A DNA stretch of 64,000 nt from the NCBI GenBank assembly GCA_026008535.1, contig BRKX01000017.1:8882501-8946500 (forward strand), read 5' to 3'. Source of the stretch: Perilla frutescens (lineage: Eukaryota > Streptophyta > Magnoliopsida > Lamiales > Lamiaceae). A program made the translations under genes and the position numbers. The notes under the pieces were generated by a model. The model ran no database searches, was not told where the DNA came from, and worked only from the letters and a program-made list of their open reading frames with translations. Below, in pieces: positions 55,001 to 64,000 of this stretch (positions are counted from its first letter, which is position 1; every line of letters starts with the position of its first letter).

Positions 55001-55961
55001 GACGGCGGCCTTCTCGCAACTGCTTTTCCACAATCGATGCGTACTGCACCATTCTCTCTATGCTGGTGAACTCCTTGAGTTCTACTTCACAGGCAATGTC
55101 TGGATTCATACCTTCAATGTACCGAATGATGGTAGCATTTAAGGTCTCCTCTTTTCCGACTCGATTCAGGGCCGTTTCTAGCTCTTTGTGGTACTCCTCG
55201 ATCGATCTAGCTCCTTGCTTGATCCGGTTGAGCTTCTTCTCAAGCTCTCTTTCATAGTGGACTGGGATGAAGCGTCCACGCAAGAATCCTTTCATTTCCT
55301 CCCAATTGTCAATGGGTGGATTTCTGTTTCTTCGTCTCCTTTCTTGCTGCATTTCCCACCAAGTGGCTGCGTAGCCTTTGAACTCCAAACATGCTAGTTG
55401 CACCTTTTTAGCTTCTGAAAAATCATAGCATGCGAAAATCTTCTCTACCTTACGTTCCCAATCAAGATAGATATCGGGATCGTGAAGGCCTTCAAATTCT
55501 GGAATGCTCGTCTTGATGTTGTGGAGCATTCGATCTTCCTCATAGTCATCTCGACTATGGCCTCGTCTCGGGCGACGTCCTCGATCAAATTCTTCAGTAT
55601 TCTCATCAAAGTACTCCTCTTCAGGCTCGTTGTGACGTTCTAGACGTTGGTTTCCTCGAATGGGTGGAGGAAAGACAGGTGTCGTTTTAGTGCGTTCAAG
55701 AGCATGCACTAAATCGTCTATTTTGTCAGAGAGGGCCTGGTGTTGTCTTTGAACATGCTTAGACAATGCTTCAAAATGGTACTTGGGATCCCACGGTGCG
55801 GGTGGATCCGAGTATGACTCCATGGGTGCTTTAGAAGGGTCTTTGGACGGGTCCAAAGGTGGTGAAGTCGAATGGTGATCGACTGGAGGTGTGGAGGATG
55901 ATTCGGTGTGGGTTCCTTTCTTCATGATACCTACAAAACGAACAAACGTAAAAGAAAACAA
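51861..55961 (-). CDS. A4 Gag-PR-RT-RNase H polyprotein with integrase deleted in frame
   Basis: A 1366-codon frame (likely start 55925, MKKGTHTES). Gag, the zinc knuckle CHKCQGWGHFQNQC, protease IIDSGSVINAIS, RT YFDDILIYS and RNase H (IECDASGIG, DKELYAL, IHTDHESL) are as in A1. After VVADALSR the protein jumps to SVKGMKRADFIKEMHEKVRARIEH, so the integrase HHCC region and all three catalytic acids are missing. The integrase C-terminal part (GDRVWVHLSPGRFPNLRKSK, SSTFNVADLSPF) and the LTR-encoded tail remain. The junction at about 52458 has 3 bp (CTT) shared by both ends in A1. 308 codons are lost and the frame is kept. It could still make particles and cDNA but needs integrase from elsewhere. 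Confidence 0.95.
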   Translation of the reverse strand: MFSFTFVRFVGIMKKGTHTESSSTPPVDHHSTSPPLDPSKDPSKAPMESYSDPPAPWDPKYHFEALSKHVQRQHQALSDKIDDLVHALERTKTTPVFPPPIRGNQRLERHNEPEEEYFDENTEEFDRGRRPRRGHSRDDYEEDRMLHNIKTSIPEFEGLHDPDIYLDWERKVEKIFACYDFSEAKKVQLACLEFKGYAATWWEMQQERRRRNRNPPIDNWEEMKGFLRGRFIPVHYERELEKKLNRIKQGARSIEEYHKELETALNRVGKEETLNATIIRYIEGMNPDIACEVELKEFTSIERMVQYASIVEKQLREGRRRSSQSAAPTRSSWSKGTPSTSPSTPSTDSTRPRGQSGPPERRFDRSTPQASRRPESTPRPPFQRPNQSTPTPNAAPSRARDIQCHKCQGWGHFQNQCPNRRVLFLNEQNGLESASEDEEETQDDAPEAVKVPEVEPDDEEDELSHVSLVSIRSLNINREDEEQSQRENIFYTRVAIKDQTCAMIIDSGSVINAISQYAVDKLALTTTKHPKPYKLQWLTDRGSIRVTGQVHVTFTKGRYSDTVLCDVIPMEAAHILLGRPWQFDRKAVHDGLANTYSILRDGRTTVLKPLTPKAVAEDQERMQERFKQERAKQAAAAARTNSAAPSTPSSTSCSTIAAPKASPNDALARGKAPGSAPSQEKNRSLFISVKGVEKALKAGLPFVLLSYKDSATNGVSLPCDVQPLMEEFADVFPEEIPSGLPPVRGIEHQIDFVPGAVLPNRPAYRTSPEETKEIDRQVKELLEKKQIRESMSPCAVPVILVPKKNNEWRMCMDCRAINKITVKYRFPIPRLDDMLDELSGSKLFSKIDLRSGYFQVRMHEGDEWKTAFKTKHGLYEWLVMPFGLTNAPSTFMRLMNHVLRDVIGKFVVVYFDDILIYSHNAQAHLDHLRRVFCLLRDAKLYGNLSKCSFCMDEVVFLGFVVSSRGIEVDRSKIKAIEEWPTPKNASEVRSFHGLAGFYRRFVRDFSSIAAPLTELSKKDRKFEWGKQQEHAFNTLKSLLCSAPVLCLPDFSKTFEIECDASGIGIGAVLMQEKRPVAYFSEKLNGASLRYSTYDKELYALKRALDTWQHYLWPKEFVIHTDHESLKHLKGQNNLNKRHARWVEFIESFPYVIKYKKGEENVVADALSRSVKGMKRADFIKEMHEKVRARIEHQGSRIAAARNTRRKRVIFQPGDRVWVHLSPGRFPNLRKSKLSPRGDGPFTVLSRVNDNAYRIDLPGEYKCSSTFNVADLSPFVADEFDHDEDSNSRANSFQQGGNDEDIHSNEEVNEELQFKGPVTRLRAKKLQDYLQATIRKKVEEEDGVQGSLKMMTLLTLEDGDQDVECNT

Positions 55962-56688
55962 GGAAGATCCTCACAATCTCACGTTCACTCTTTTGTTTTC
56001 ACTCTTGATTTTACCACTCGTGTATCACTCAAAGTGTATGGTGCACAGTGTGTGAAAATCGTGTATATGAAGGTAAGGGAATCGTGTGGTTTGTTTCGAG
56101 GAAGGACGGGAATGCTATTCTCGGAACAAGGATGAATTTGGTATGTGTAGATGAGATACGGGTTGAGTATGTGTGGGAATGGTAGTGGTCGAATGTAGTG
56201 TGGTATGGGATGGGGGTTGGTCGAGTATGGGTAGTAGGAAAGGAAAGAAGTAGATCAATTATTGAAGTCCCAAATAGATTAGGAAATCCAAAAATAAATC
56301 TAGGTAAAAGTAGGAAAGAAATAGAATAGATAAGGAAGAAAGAAAGAGATAAGGTAAATAGGGGATTTGGATATGTATCAATCTATGTGACACAATCTAA
56401 ATACCTTAATTAGCCTAGACTCTAGAAGGAAAGAACCAAAAAATAAAATAAGACACTTAAGGAAGTTACCAACAAGAAATAGAACTTGTATGGAAAGTTC
56501 CAAAAGTAAAACAAACTTGAAGGAAACTACCAAAAATAAGAAAGACTTATTAAGGTAATTACCAACTAACAACCTAGTACCAAAAGGAAGATACCAAAAT
56601 TAAAAATTGCACAAAAGGAAACAATGAATTTTCGTTTTTTTTTTTTTTTTTTTTTTTTTAATTTCGGATTTTTTTTTTTTTTTAATCC

Positions 56689-56721
<33 letters not shown>

Positions 56722-56861
56722 AACGATCGACTTTTCTTTTTTTTTTTTTTTAACTGATCGTGTCTCTTTTTTTTTTTTTTTGAATAATGAACAAACGGAA
56801 ATTAAATTACAACTCGATTAAACGGAAAATAAAGTACGACACAAAAACGAACCAAAGCCGA
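55962..56861 (-). other. A4 untranslated leader
   Basis: No gene. As A1, with its own homopolymer lengths (plus-strand T-runs about 56635-56781) and the TTGAACGATCGAC spacer also present in A2 but absent from A1. Confidence 0.75.
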
Positions 56862-56877
56862 CGTGGCTTTGATACCA
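56862..56877 (-). other. A4 primer-binding site
   Basis: Sense TGGTATCAAAGCCACG, as in A1 and A2. Confidence 0.85.
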
Positions 56878-56883
56878 CTTTTA

Positions 56884-58118
56884 TGATACGACCCGAACTC
56901 TAGGAACGAACACACGTCGACACACGTAAGTTTTGTGTCTACGATGACTCAAACAATCAAAGTAAAATATGCGGAAGAAAACTAGACGACTAAGACTCAA
57001 CTAAAATACCTAGACAATGACACACAAAATAACACAAATCCAATGAATATGGGGCTGTTTTGGACGGCTAAGATAAAGGTAAGGGTGATGGAATTTCGAT
57101 GGTATTGAATGGGTTTAGAATGGCTTGAGTAGATAGGGTATGATAGAGTTGAAACGGACTTACGGATTGAACGAAGGCGACACGATTTGAACTCGAAGGT
57201 GGCTGATCTTGATACGAACGTGGATGATGATGTTTGACGTCGATTATGGCTGGATGGTCGATGGTTGGTAGATGTGAATTACAACCCGAAAGTTGCCTTG
57301 AATCTCGAACGTACACAAGGCCAAATTCTTTAAGTTGCTCTTCGGATAGCGAGTTTCCGACGATCCCTCGAACGTGGACGGCGAATTCCCTTTGTAAAAC
57401 TTAGAGGTGCTAAATCTAAGAGTATGAATTTAATTATCTAAACTCACAAAAGATTAAAAGGGGTGAGACGATATTGAAAGCAATGGCTTAAAAATCAAAT
57501 ATAGTCTAAAATAACAATGAGACATGGATCCACTATTTATAATAGTTGGATCGAATTCCTAAGGCTAAGGGACGAAAATAATAGCCCTAATTAGACTAGA
57601 ATTGGACTTTGACTACTTCCTAAACTAGAATTCTATTTAAGGTAGATTTTGTAGATCTTGCCTTATCTAAAAATCTGGTCAAAATTCTATCTAAAATAAC
57701 CGAAAATCTTAACTAAAAATCTGCCAAAAATTCGTCCAAACTATAGGATAAATTAAATAAATAAAATACTATAATCTAATAAATCAATCCCCTTAATTGG
57801 ATCATCAAGGGCCGATTATTTTGGGCTTTTCCACCATGCATGCTTAACTTGGGCTGAATAGCAAGTATACACATCAAGCCCAACAAAAGCACACTTGCAC
57901 GCCTCCTTCATGTATTGCACTCCACATCTTGATCTCCATCTTCCAATGTCAATAATGTCATCATCTTCAAGCTTCCTTGTACGCCGTCTTCTTCTTCAAG
58001 CTTCTTGCGAATTGTAGCTTGCAAATAATCTTGCAACTTCTTAGCTCTTAATCTTGTGACGGGGCCTTTGAATTGAAGCTCTTCATTGACTTCCTCATTG
58101 CTATGGATGTCCTCATCA
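56884..58118 (-). repeat. A4 5' LTR
   Basis: 1235 bp, TATA box (minus) at 57534-57541. Followed by the AGAGT duplication. Confidence 0.95.
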
Positions 58119-58315
58119 AGAGTTGAAGTGCGTGAACCCATCGGTATGCCCAAACCGACTAGTTTCGGTCGGTATGCCCATACCGAGTAATTCCGACACT
58201 TGATATTTTTTATCTAGACTATAGTACTATTTTTATTTAATTTAGACTATAGAAGATCAGATTTTTAATTAATTATTTGTTAATTTTCGTCCATTAGTTG
58301 ATAGGGTTTGACTAG

Positions 58316-58676
58316 TAAATTCGTGGCCCATATTATGGTTAATTAATTCTTGCCACCTTTTGCATGAAAAACAGCAACTTGTCGGATTCCCATGCAAACG
58401 CGTAGAACTCTTCATGCACACGTCCAAATGGCGTCGTTCTTCTTCTCACGTCTTCATGCTTCCTTCTTCATCATTAATTGATAGCATGCTGACCTGACCA
58501 ACCTCGGGCTGAATATTTTGATCTTCATGGGCTGCCCAAAATATCTGAATATTTTCATGCACTTGTGTTCTTCAAATCTTGATCTCCAATCTTTAATCTT
58601 GAACAACATGATTATCTTTGAAGCTCTCAATGGTAGTCTTGGATTTGATTCTTTTATGCTTTTCGGGTTCGTATCA
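58316..58676 (-). repeat. D-type LTR fragment in the C LTR, no target duplication
   Basis: About 360 bp, reverse complement of the first part of the D LTR (to ATGGGCCATGAATTTA). The right end is the exact LTR tip (GGTTCGTATCA); the left end is an internal breakpoint. The empty site in the left C LTR reads GACTAGAATTG, so at most one base is lost and nothing is duplicated. Confidence 0.82.
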
Positions 58677-58964
58677 ATTGTATTTAAGACAATTTCCTAC
58701 TTTGAATAGAATTCTAGTTTAGGTATCTTCCTAGTATAGTTAGAGATCCCTTTTGGATCAATTTTTAGGCCTTTTAGCTTATTATTTTCGTGGCTTTCAT
58801 CCTTATAAATAGGAGAACCATGTAACATTGATATTTTAGACATTATTGAAGATATTTTGCTTTTGCATCCAATTGTGTCTCAAATCTTATATTCTTTTGA
58901 TTGTTTTCCATTAAGAAAATTATCATTCTTAGAATTAGCATATATAAGTCTTATTCAAGGGTAT

Positions 58965-60296
58965 TGATACAACCCGAGCTGAGGAGATGGCCGATCCAAT
59001 CAAGGTGCCAGAAGGACTGGTAACACGAGCAAGAGCTAAAAGGTTCAAGGAAAGCCTCAATGGGTTCATGATGAGGACATCCATAACAATGAGGAAGTCA
59101 ATGAAGAGCTGCAATTCAAAGGACCTGTCACAAGACTACGACCTAAGAAGTTGCAGCAATATTTGCAAGCTACAATTCGCAAGAAGTTCGAAGTTGAAGA
59201 CAGAGTGCAAGGAAGCTTGAAGATGATGACATTGTTGACATTTGAAGATGGAGATCAAGATGTGAAGTGCAATACATGAAGAAGGAGGCGTGTGTGTGCT
59301 TTTGTTGGGCTTGATGTGTATACTTGCTATTCAGCCCAAGTTAAGCATGCATTGTGGAAAAGCCCAAAATAATTCGGCCCTTGATGATCCAATTAAGGGG
59401 ATTGATTTATTAGACTATAGTATTTTATTTATTATATTATGGACGAAATTTTGCAGATTTTTAGTTAGGATTTTTCGATTATTTTAGATAGAATTTTGAC
59501 CAGATTTTTAGATAAGGCAAGATCTACAAAATCTACCTTAAATAGAATTCTAGTTTAGGAAGTAGTCAAAGTCCAATTCTAGTCTAATTAGGACTATTAT
59601 TTTCGTTCCTTAAGCCTTAGGAATTCGATCCAACTATTATAAATAGTGGATCCATATCTCATTGTTATTCAGACCATATTTGATAATTTTAAGCTTTGCT
59701 TTCAATATTGTCTGAACCCCATTTAATCTTTGTGAGTTTAGATCATTTAAATTCATACTCTTAGAATTAGCATCTCTAAGTTTTACAAAGGGAATTCTCC
59801 GTCCACATTCGAGGGATCGTCGGAAACTCGCTATCGAAGAGCAACTTAAAGAATTTGGCCTTGTGTACGTTCGAGATTCAAGGCAACTTTCGGGTTGTAA
59901 TTCACATCTACAAGTCATCGTCCATCCAGCCATAATCGACGTCTTCCAACATCATCCACGTCCGTTTCAAGATCAGCCACCAACGTGTTCAAGTTCGTGT
60001 TCGTCTCGTTTAATCCGTAAGTCCATTACAACTCTATCATACCCTATCTACTCTAGCCATTCTAAACCTATTCACCATCATCGAACCATCATCATTCCAT
60101 ACATTGTTCTAACTGTCCAAAACAGCCCTATTCCTATTTGGATTTGTGTTATTTTGTGTGATATGTGTAGGTATTTTAATTGGGTCTTAGTCATCTAGTT
60201 ATTCGAGTATAGAATCCTTTCGTAATCGACGTAGTTTCTTTCCTAGCTTCCGCGTCTTTTGTGTCTCGTGGTGTCATTTAGTCCCGGGTCACATCA
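58965..60296 (+). repeat. G 5' LTR with a foreign leading edge
   Basis: 1332 bp, TGATACAACCCG ... CCCGGGTCACATCA. The first 104 bp (58965-59068) encode a different tail motif (GLVTRARAKRFKESLNGF). From 59069 (TGATGAGGACATCC) it is an A/F-type LTR including tail codons, TATAAATA at 59638-59645 and the R region. The U3 edge was therefore extended or replaced. Confidence 0.85.
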
Positions 60297-60301
60297 TAAA
60301 T

Positions 60302-60315
60302 TGGTATCAAGAGCC
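60302..60315 (+). other. G primer-binding site
   Basis: TGGTATCAAGAGCC, six bases after the LTR, same as D and F. Confidence 0.85.
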
Positions 60316-61170
60316 ACGTCGGTTTATATCGTTCGTGGTTCCATACTCGTTTATTTGTCCCGTTTATTTTGTTTGCATTTTATCAAGTTGTAATTTAATT
60401 TCCGTATTGTTCATTGTTTAAAAAAAAAACAGATCGTAGAAAAAAAAGAGAAAAGAACGATCAAAAAAAAAATCCGAAAATTAAAAAAAAAAAAAAGAGG
60501 TATATCCATTGTTTCCTTTTGTGTTCTATTTTGGTACCTTCCTTTTAGGTACAAATCCATAGTTGGTTATTTCCTTTTAGATTCTCTTTCTTTTAGGATA
60601 TTTCCTTCTTAGTTTGTTTTGATTTTGGTAACTACCTTAGATATCTTATTTTATTTTTGGATTCTTTCCTTCTAGAGTCTAGGCTACTTAAGGTATTTAG
60701 ATTGTGTCACATAGATTGATACATATCCAAATCCCCTATTTACCTTATCTCTTTCTTTCTTTCCTTATCCATTCTATTTCTTCCCTTATCTTATCTAGAT
60801 TTATTTTTGGATCTCCAAATCAATTTGGGATTTCATTAATTGATCTATTTCTTTTCCTTTTCTCCATACACCACATTCGACCACCACCTCTCCCACACCA
60901 TACAATTTCGACAGCCCCCTTATCACCATACTCGACCCGTATCTCATCCATACACACCAAATTCATCCGTGTTCCGAAAATAGCATTCCCGTCCTCCCTT
61001 TATACAAACCACACGAGTTCCCTACTTCCATTTACACGGTTTTCACACACTGTGCACCCATATATTGAGTGATACACGAGTGGTAAAATCAAGAGTGAAA
61101 ACAAACGAGTGACGTGAGACTGTGAGGTCCTACCTTGTTTTTCATCATGTTTGTTCGTTTTGCAGGACAA
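60316..61170 (+). other. G untranslated leader
   Basis: No gene. A-rich tracts (60421-60496), pyrimidine-rich segments, CATACACC-like units (60867-60960), the conserved CACGAGTGGTAAAATCAAGAG block (61075-61095) and TTTGTTCGTTTTGCAG (61150-61165) just before GACAAATG. Closest to the leader of F. Confidence 0.72.
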
Positions 61171-61572
61171 ATGACTATAGCTCAGCCACCACAGCTAGAT
61201 CAACGGGAAAATATTTTCTACACTCGTTGTTCCATCCAAGACAAAGTTTGTTCCATGATTATTGACAGCGGAAGTGCAATTAACGCCGTTAGTCAATATG
61301 CTGTGGACAAGCTCGGCCTCGTACCACAGAAGCATCCCAAGCCCTATAAGTTGCAGTGGTTTACAGATAGTGACGAATTCAGAGTTACAGATCAGGTACA
61401 CGTTTCATTTACTAAAGGTCGTTATTCTGACACTGTTCTTTGTGATGTTATTCCTATGGAGGCAGCCCATATTCTTTTAGGAAGACCGTGGCAATTCGAC
61501 AGAAAAGCAGTTCACGATGGTTTGGCCAACACCTATTCGATCACCATGGATGGTCGAACCACTGTACTCTAG
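61171..61572 (+). pseudogene. G aspartic protease
   Basis: Starts MTIAQPPQLDQRENIFYTRC, then DKVCSMIIDSGSAINAVSQYAVDKLGLV and AAHILLGRPWQFDRKAVHDG. Like B1, the protein begins about 15-20 residues before the protease with no Gag. TAG at 61570-61572 replaces a Lys codon (A1 reads VLKPL), so read-through or decay applies. The open frame also extends upstream to 61135 (FVRFAGQ), the equivalent of the A1 leader peptide. Confidence 0.82.
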
Positions 61573-62021
61573 CCACTCGCTCCTAAAGCTGTTGCAGAGG
61601 ATCAAGAAAGGATGCAAGATAGATTTAAGCAAGAACGGGCAAAGCAAGCCGCAGCCGCCGCCCGGACCGCCGCCGTGAACGGCCGAGACTCGGCTGAGAC
61701 TTCCCAGCCGGAGTCTTCCCCAAAATCAGCCAATGCAGCCCCTTTAAAGGCTTCCAATGAAGCCTTAGTTCATGGCAAGTCATCCGGATCAGCCCCCAAA
61801 GTTGAACAAAATCGGTCTTTGTTCATCTCAGTTAAAGGCGTAGAGAAAGCACTAAAAGCAGGTTTACCTTTCGTTCTTTTATCTTATAAGGACAGTGCTA
61901 CTAATAGTGTTTCTTTGCCTTGTGATGTGCAGCCCCTTATGGAGGAGTTCGCGGACGTGTTCCCGGAAGAGATTCCAAGTGGATTACCTCCAGTTCATGG
62001 ATCGAGCACCAGATTGACTTC
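61573..62021 (+). pseudogene. G protease-RT linker
   Basis: It reads QDRFKQERAKQAAAAARTAAVNG, a Ser/Ala-rich part, RSLFISVKGVEKALKAGLPFVLL and EEFADVFPEEIPSGLPP. A one-base loss (CCAGTTCATGGATCGAGC where A2 has a further base) then puts RT in another frame. Confidence 0.78.
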
Positions 62022-62837
62022 GTGCCCGGCGCCGTCTTGCCCAACCGACCGGTGTACCGCACTTCACCCGAGGAGACGAAGGAGATCGACCGCCAAGTGA
62101 AGGAGTTGTTGGAGAAGAAGCAAATCCGTGAGTCGATGAGCCCTTGTGCAGTTCCAGTCATCCTAGTGCCAAAGAAGAATAAGGAATGGAGGATGTGCAT
62201 GGATTGCCGCGCCATCAACAAAATAACGGTTAAGTACAGATTTCCTATCCCTAGACTTGATGATATGCTAGATGAATTAAGTGGTTCTAATGTGTTTTCT
62301 AAGATAGATTTACGATCTGGTTATTTTCAAGTTAGAATGCATGAAGGGGATGAATGGAAAACTGCGTTTAAAACAAAGCATGGTTTATATGAGTGGTTAG
62401 TCATGCCATTTGGTCTCACTAATGCACCGAGCACGTTTATGAGGTTAATGAACCATGTTTTGCGTGGTGTGATTGGTAAATTTGTGGTTGTTTACTTTGA
62501 TGATATCTTGATTTACAGTCACAGTGCACAGGCGCACCTAGAACACCTTAGGCGTGTTTTTATGCTCTTGCGTGATGGAAAGTTATATGGAAATTTGTCT
62601 AAGTGTTCCTTTTGCATAGATGAAGTTGTTTTTCTAGGCTTTGTCGTCAGTTTTCGTGGTATTGAGGTAGACCGTTCCAAAATTAAGGCGATTGAGGAAT
62701 GGCCAACCCCGAAAAATGCCTCGGAAGTTCGGTCCTTTCATGGACTCACCGGTTTTTACCGACGTTTTGTGCGTGATTTTTCTAGTATAGCCGCCCCTCT
62801 TACTGAGCTAAGTAAGAAGGACCGGAAATTTGAGTGA
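62022..62837 (+). pseudogene. G reverse transcriptase
   Basis: It reads PGAVLPNRPVYRTSPEETKEIDRQVK, PVILVPKKNKEWRMCMDCRA, IPRLDDMLDEL, FSKIDLRSGYFQVRMHEGDEWKTAF, VMPFGLTNAPSTFM, YFDDILIYS and FHGLTGFYRRFVRDFSS, with catalytic aspartates present. It ends at TGA after KFE (TGG to TGA in EWG). Confidence 0.85.
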
Positions 62838-64000
62838 GGTAAACCACAAGAGCATGCATTTACTACTTTGAAATCTTTGTTATGTTCTGCTCCTGTTCTT
62901 CATTTACCTCATTTTACTAAGACTTTTGAGATCGAGTGTGATGCTTCGGGCATAGGTATTGGTGCAGTTTTGATGCAGGATCGCAGGCCCGTCGCCTACT
63001 TCAGTGAGAAGCTTAGTGGCGCCAGCTTAAAGTATTCCACGTACGACAAAGAGCTTTATGCTTTGAAGCGTGCATTGGATACATGGCAGCACTATCTTTG
63101 GCCCAAGGAGTTCGTGATTGACACGGATCACGAGAGCTTAAAGCACCTTAAAGGACAGCAAAATCTGAACAAGAGACATGCAAGATGGGTGGAATTCATC
63201 GAGTCCTTCCCATATGTGATCAAGTACAAGAAAGGTGAAGAGAAAGTCGTCGCGGACGCGTTATCTCGAAGGTACGCACTTCTGAACTTAATGCATGCTA
63301 AGATGCTTGGTTTCGAGTCCATTAAGTCTCTTTATGTTGAGGACACCTATTTCAGCCCCATATATGCTTCATGTGTGTCGAAATCTAGAGCCATTGATGG
63401 TTATTATGTGCATGATGGGTTTTTGTTTAAGGAGTCTAAGTTATGCATTCCTATTTGTTCTATACGTGAGCTACTTGTGTTAGAATCGCATGCGGGAAGT
63501 TTAATGGGTCACTTTGGTGTACATAAAACATTGAACTTGCTGCATGAATACTTTTATTGGCCGCATATGCGTAGGGATGTAGAGAATGTGTGTAGTCGTT
63601 GCATTACTTGTCGTCAAGCCAAATCCACTTCACACCCATTCGGCCTTTACACGCCACTACCCGCCCCCTCAGCCCCTTGGATTGATATTTCTATGGATTT
63701 CATATTGGGATTACCTAGGTCTAGGTCGGGTAAAGATTCGGTGTTTGTTGTAGTTGATCGGTTCTCTAAAATGGCTCATTTCATTGCATGTAGAAAAACC
63801 GATGATGCTGTTCATATTGCCAACTTGTTCTTTGTGCACGTTGTTAGATTGCATGGAATTCCTCGTACTATTGTTAGTGATAGGCATTCTAAGTTTTTAG
63901 GACATTTCTGGCGTGTTTTGTGGGGAAAATTAGGTACTAAGTTATTGTTTTCTACTGCATGTCATCCACAAACAGATGGTCAAACTGAGGTTGTGAATCG
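62838..64000 (+). pseudogene. G RNase H and integrase, runs off the window
   Basis: In frame after the TGA: IECDASGIGIGAVL, STYDKELYALKRALDTW, VIDTDHESLKHL (RNase H), VEFIESFPYVIKYKKGEEK, the integrase HHCC region (CSRCITC), WIDISMDFILGLP, IVSDRHSKF (second Asp after Arg changed to His) and QTDGQTEVVNR at the edge. The last integrase residues and 3' LTR are not visible. Confidence 0.82.

Larger units (their letters stand above)
50837..58118 (-). mobile_element. A4, A1-like element lacking integrase, inserted in the C LTR
   Basis: 7282 bp, two 1235-bp LTRs (50837-52071, 56884-58118), target duplication AGAGT (50832-50836, 58119-58123). The undisturbed site is seen in the left C LTR (GAAGAGTTGAAGTGCG at 48311-48326). 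Internal sequence is nearly identical to A1 except for an in-frame 924-bp deletion that removes most of integrase. One LTR difference was seen (C51953 versus G58000). Confidence 0.96.
50620..58964 (+). repeat. C right LTR, split by A4 and a D-LTR fragment, cut by G
   Basis: Pieces 50620-50836, 58124-58315 and 58677-58964 line up in order with the left LTR 48101-48791. The palindrome pair recurs at 58141-58158 and 58169-58186. The rest after GGGTAT is beyond G. Confidence 0.82.
48101..64000 (+). mobile_element. C, gag-only element hosting A4 and G, continues past the window
   Basis: Left LTR 48101-about 49317, gag-only ORF, purine tract (GAGGAGGGGAA) and second LTR from 50620. The second LTR is interrupted by A4 (AGAGT duplication), a D-LTR fragment and G. 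The LTR tip reads TCATATGAG (left) or TAATATGAG (right) where TGATATGA is expected. The primer-binding site and leader between left LTR and gag are deleted. The second LTR is cut at 58964 by G and its remainder must lie beyond 64000. Confidence 0.82.
58965..64000 (+). mobile_element. G, gag-less Ty3/gypsy element (PR-RT-RH-IN), 3' end beyond window
   Basis: 5' LTR 58965-60296, primer-binding site, leader, then protease directly. Gag and the zinc knuckle are absent. Pol has a nonsense codon, a shift and a further stop but retains YFDD and RNase H. It is inserted in the second C LTR; a target duplication would be GGTAT (58960-58964) and can only be tested on the missing side. Integrase continues to the window end. 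Confidence 0.88.

Noticed and set aside
57908..58153. An 81-codon minus-strand gene
   Set aside because: LTR-encoded tail of A4 preceded by C LTR sequence; the upstream codons are not part of any element protein.
1..64000. CRISPR array or other prokaryotic defence system
   Set aside because: The direct repeats are LTRs and nested element copies; no spacer-repeat pattern, and the genome is plant.

Overview
The window is eukaryotic, almost certainly a eudicot plant nuclear genome. It holds one ordinary two-exon plant gene with GT-AG splicing (minus strand, about 29.7-32.7 kb, a PB1-domain protein). The gene sits in a dense nest of Ty3/gypsy LTR retrotransposons whose primer-binding sites fit plant initiator tRNA-Met. 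I see no bacterial genes, CRISPR arrays, rRNA genes or tRNA genes. The retroelements look like one extended chromovirus family: the coding region runs into the 3' LTR and ends in a short basic GPxTRxRAK-type tail with no canonical chromodomain, which points to the CRM clade. The clade call is inference; Ty3/gypsy itself is certain from Gag, PR, RT, RNase H and IN motifs.

Layout, with element names that are mine. B: plus-strand tandem units sharing an LTR (1-6653), encoding protease and integrase but no Gag and no RT/RNase H. B ends inside the 3' LTR of A3. A3: old minus-strand gag-pol element (6654-10664 plus 26991-about 28945). A2 (10665-26990, TSD GATCC) is inserted in A3. A1 (13632-21807, TSD TTACC) is inserted in A2. 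A1 is complete with a single 1674-codon gag-pol ORF. Next comes the host island (about 28946-33050). E: a gag-only element (about 33050-34831) joined to F, a decayed minus-strand gag-pol element (34832-45068). The 5' LTR of F is split by D (40307-44323, TSD CCGAC), a gag-only element with an inverted LTR end. H: plus-strand pol debris (45069-46733). I: an LTR fragment (46814-48100). C: a gag-only element (48101 to beyond the window) whose second LTR holds A4 (50837-58118, TSD AGAGT), a D-LTR fragment (about 58316-58676) and G (58965 to beyond the window). G is a plus-strand element with PR-RT-RH-IN but no gag.

Three coding classes share nearly the same LTR tips, primer-binding site and parts of the leader: complete gag-pol elements (A1, A2, A4 minus integrase, A3, F), gag-less pol elements (G, B) and gag-only elements (C, D, E). 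Chimeras between classes are also present. The most interesting reading is a partly split retrotransposon population in which Gag and Pol are carried by different elements and supplied in trans. Other points of interest are the polypurine tract lying inside the coding frame (7 or 6 G decides whether the LTR-encoded tail is in frame), an integrase-less A4 copy with perfect target duplication, D with the same U3 tip at both ends, and swapped leading edges of the LTRs.
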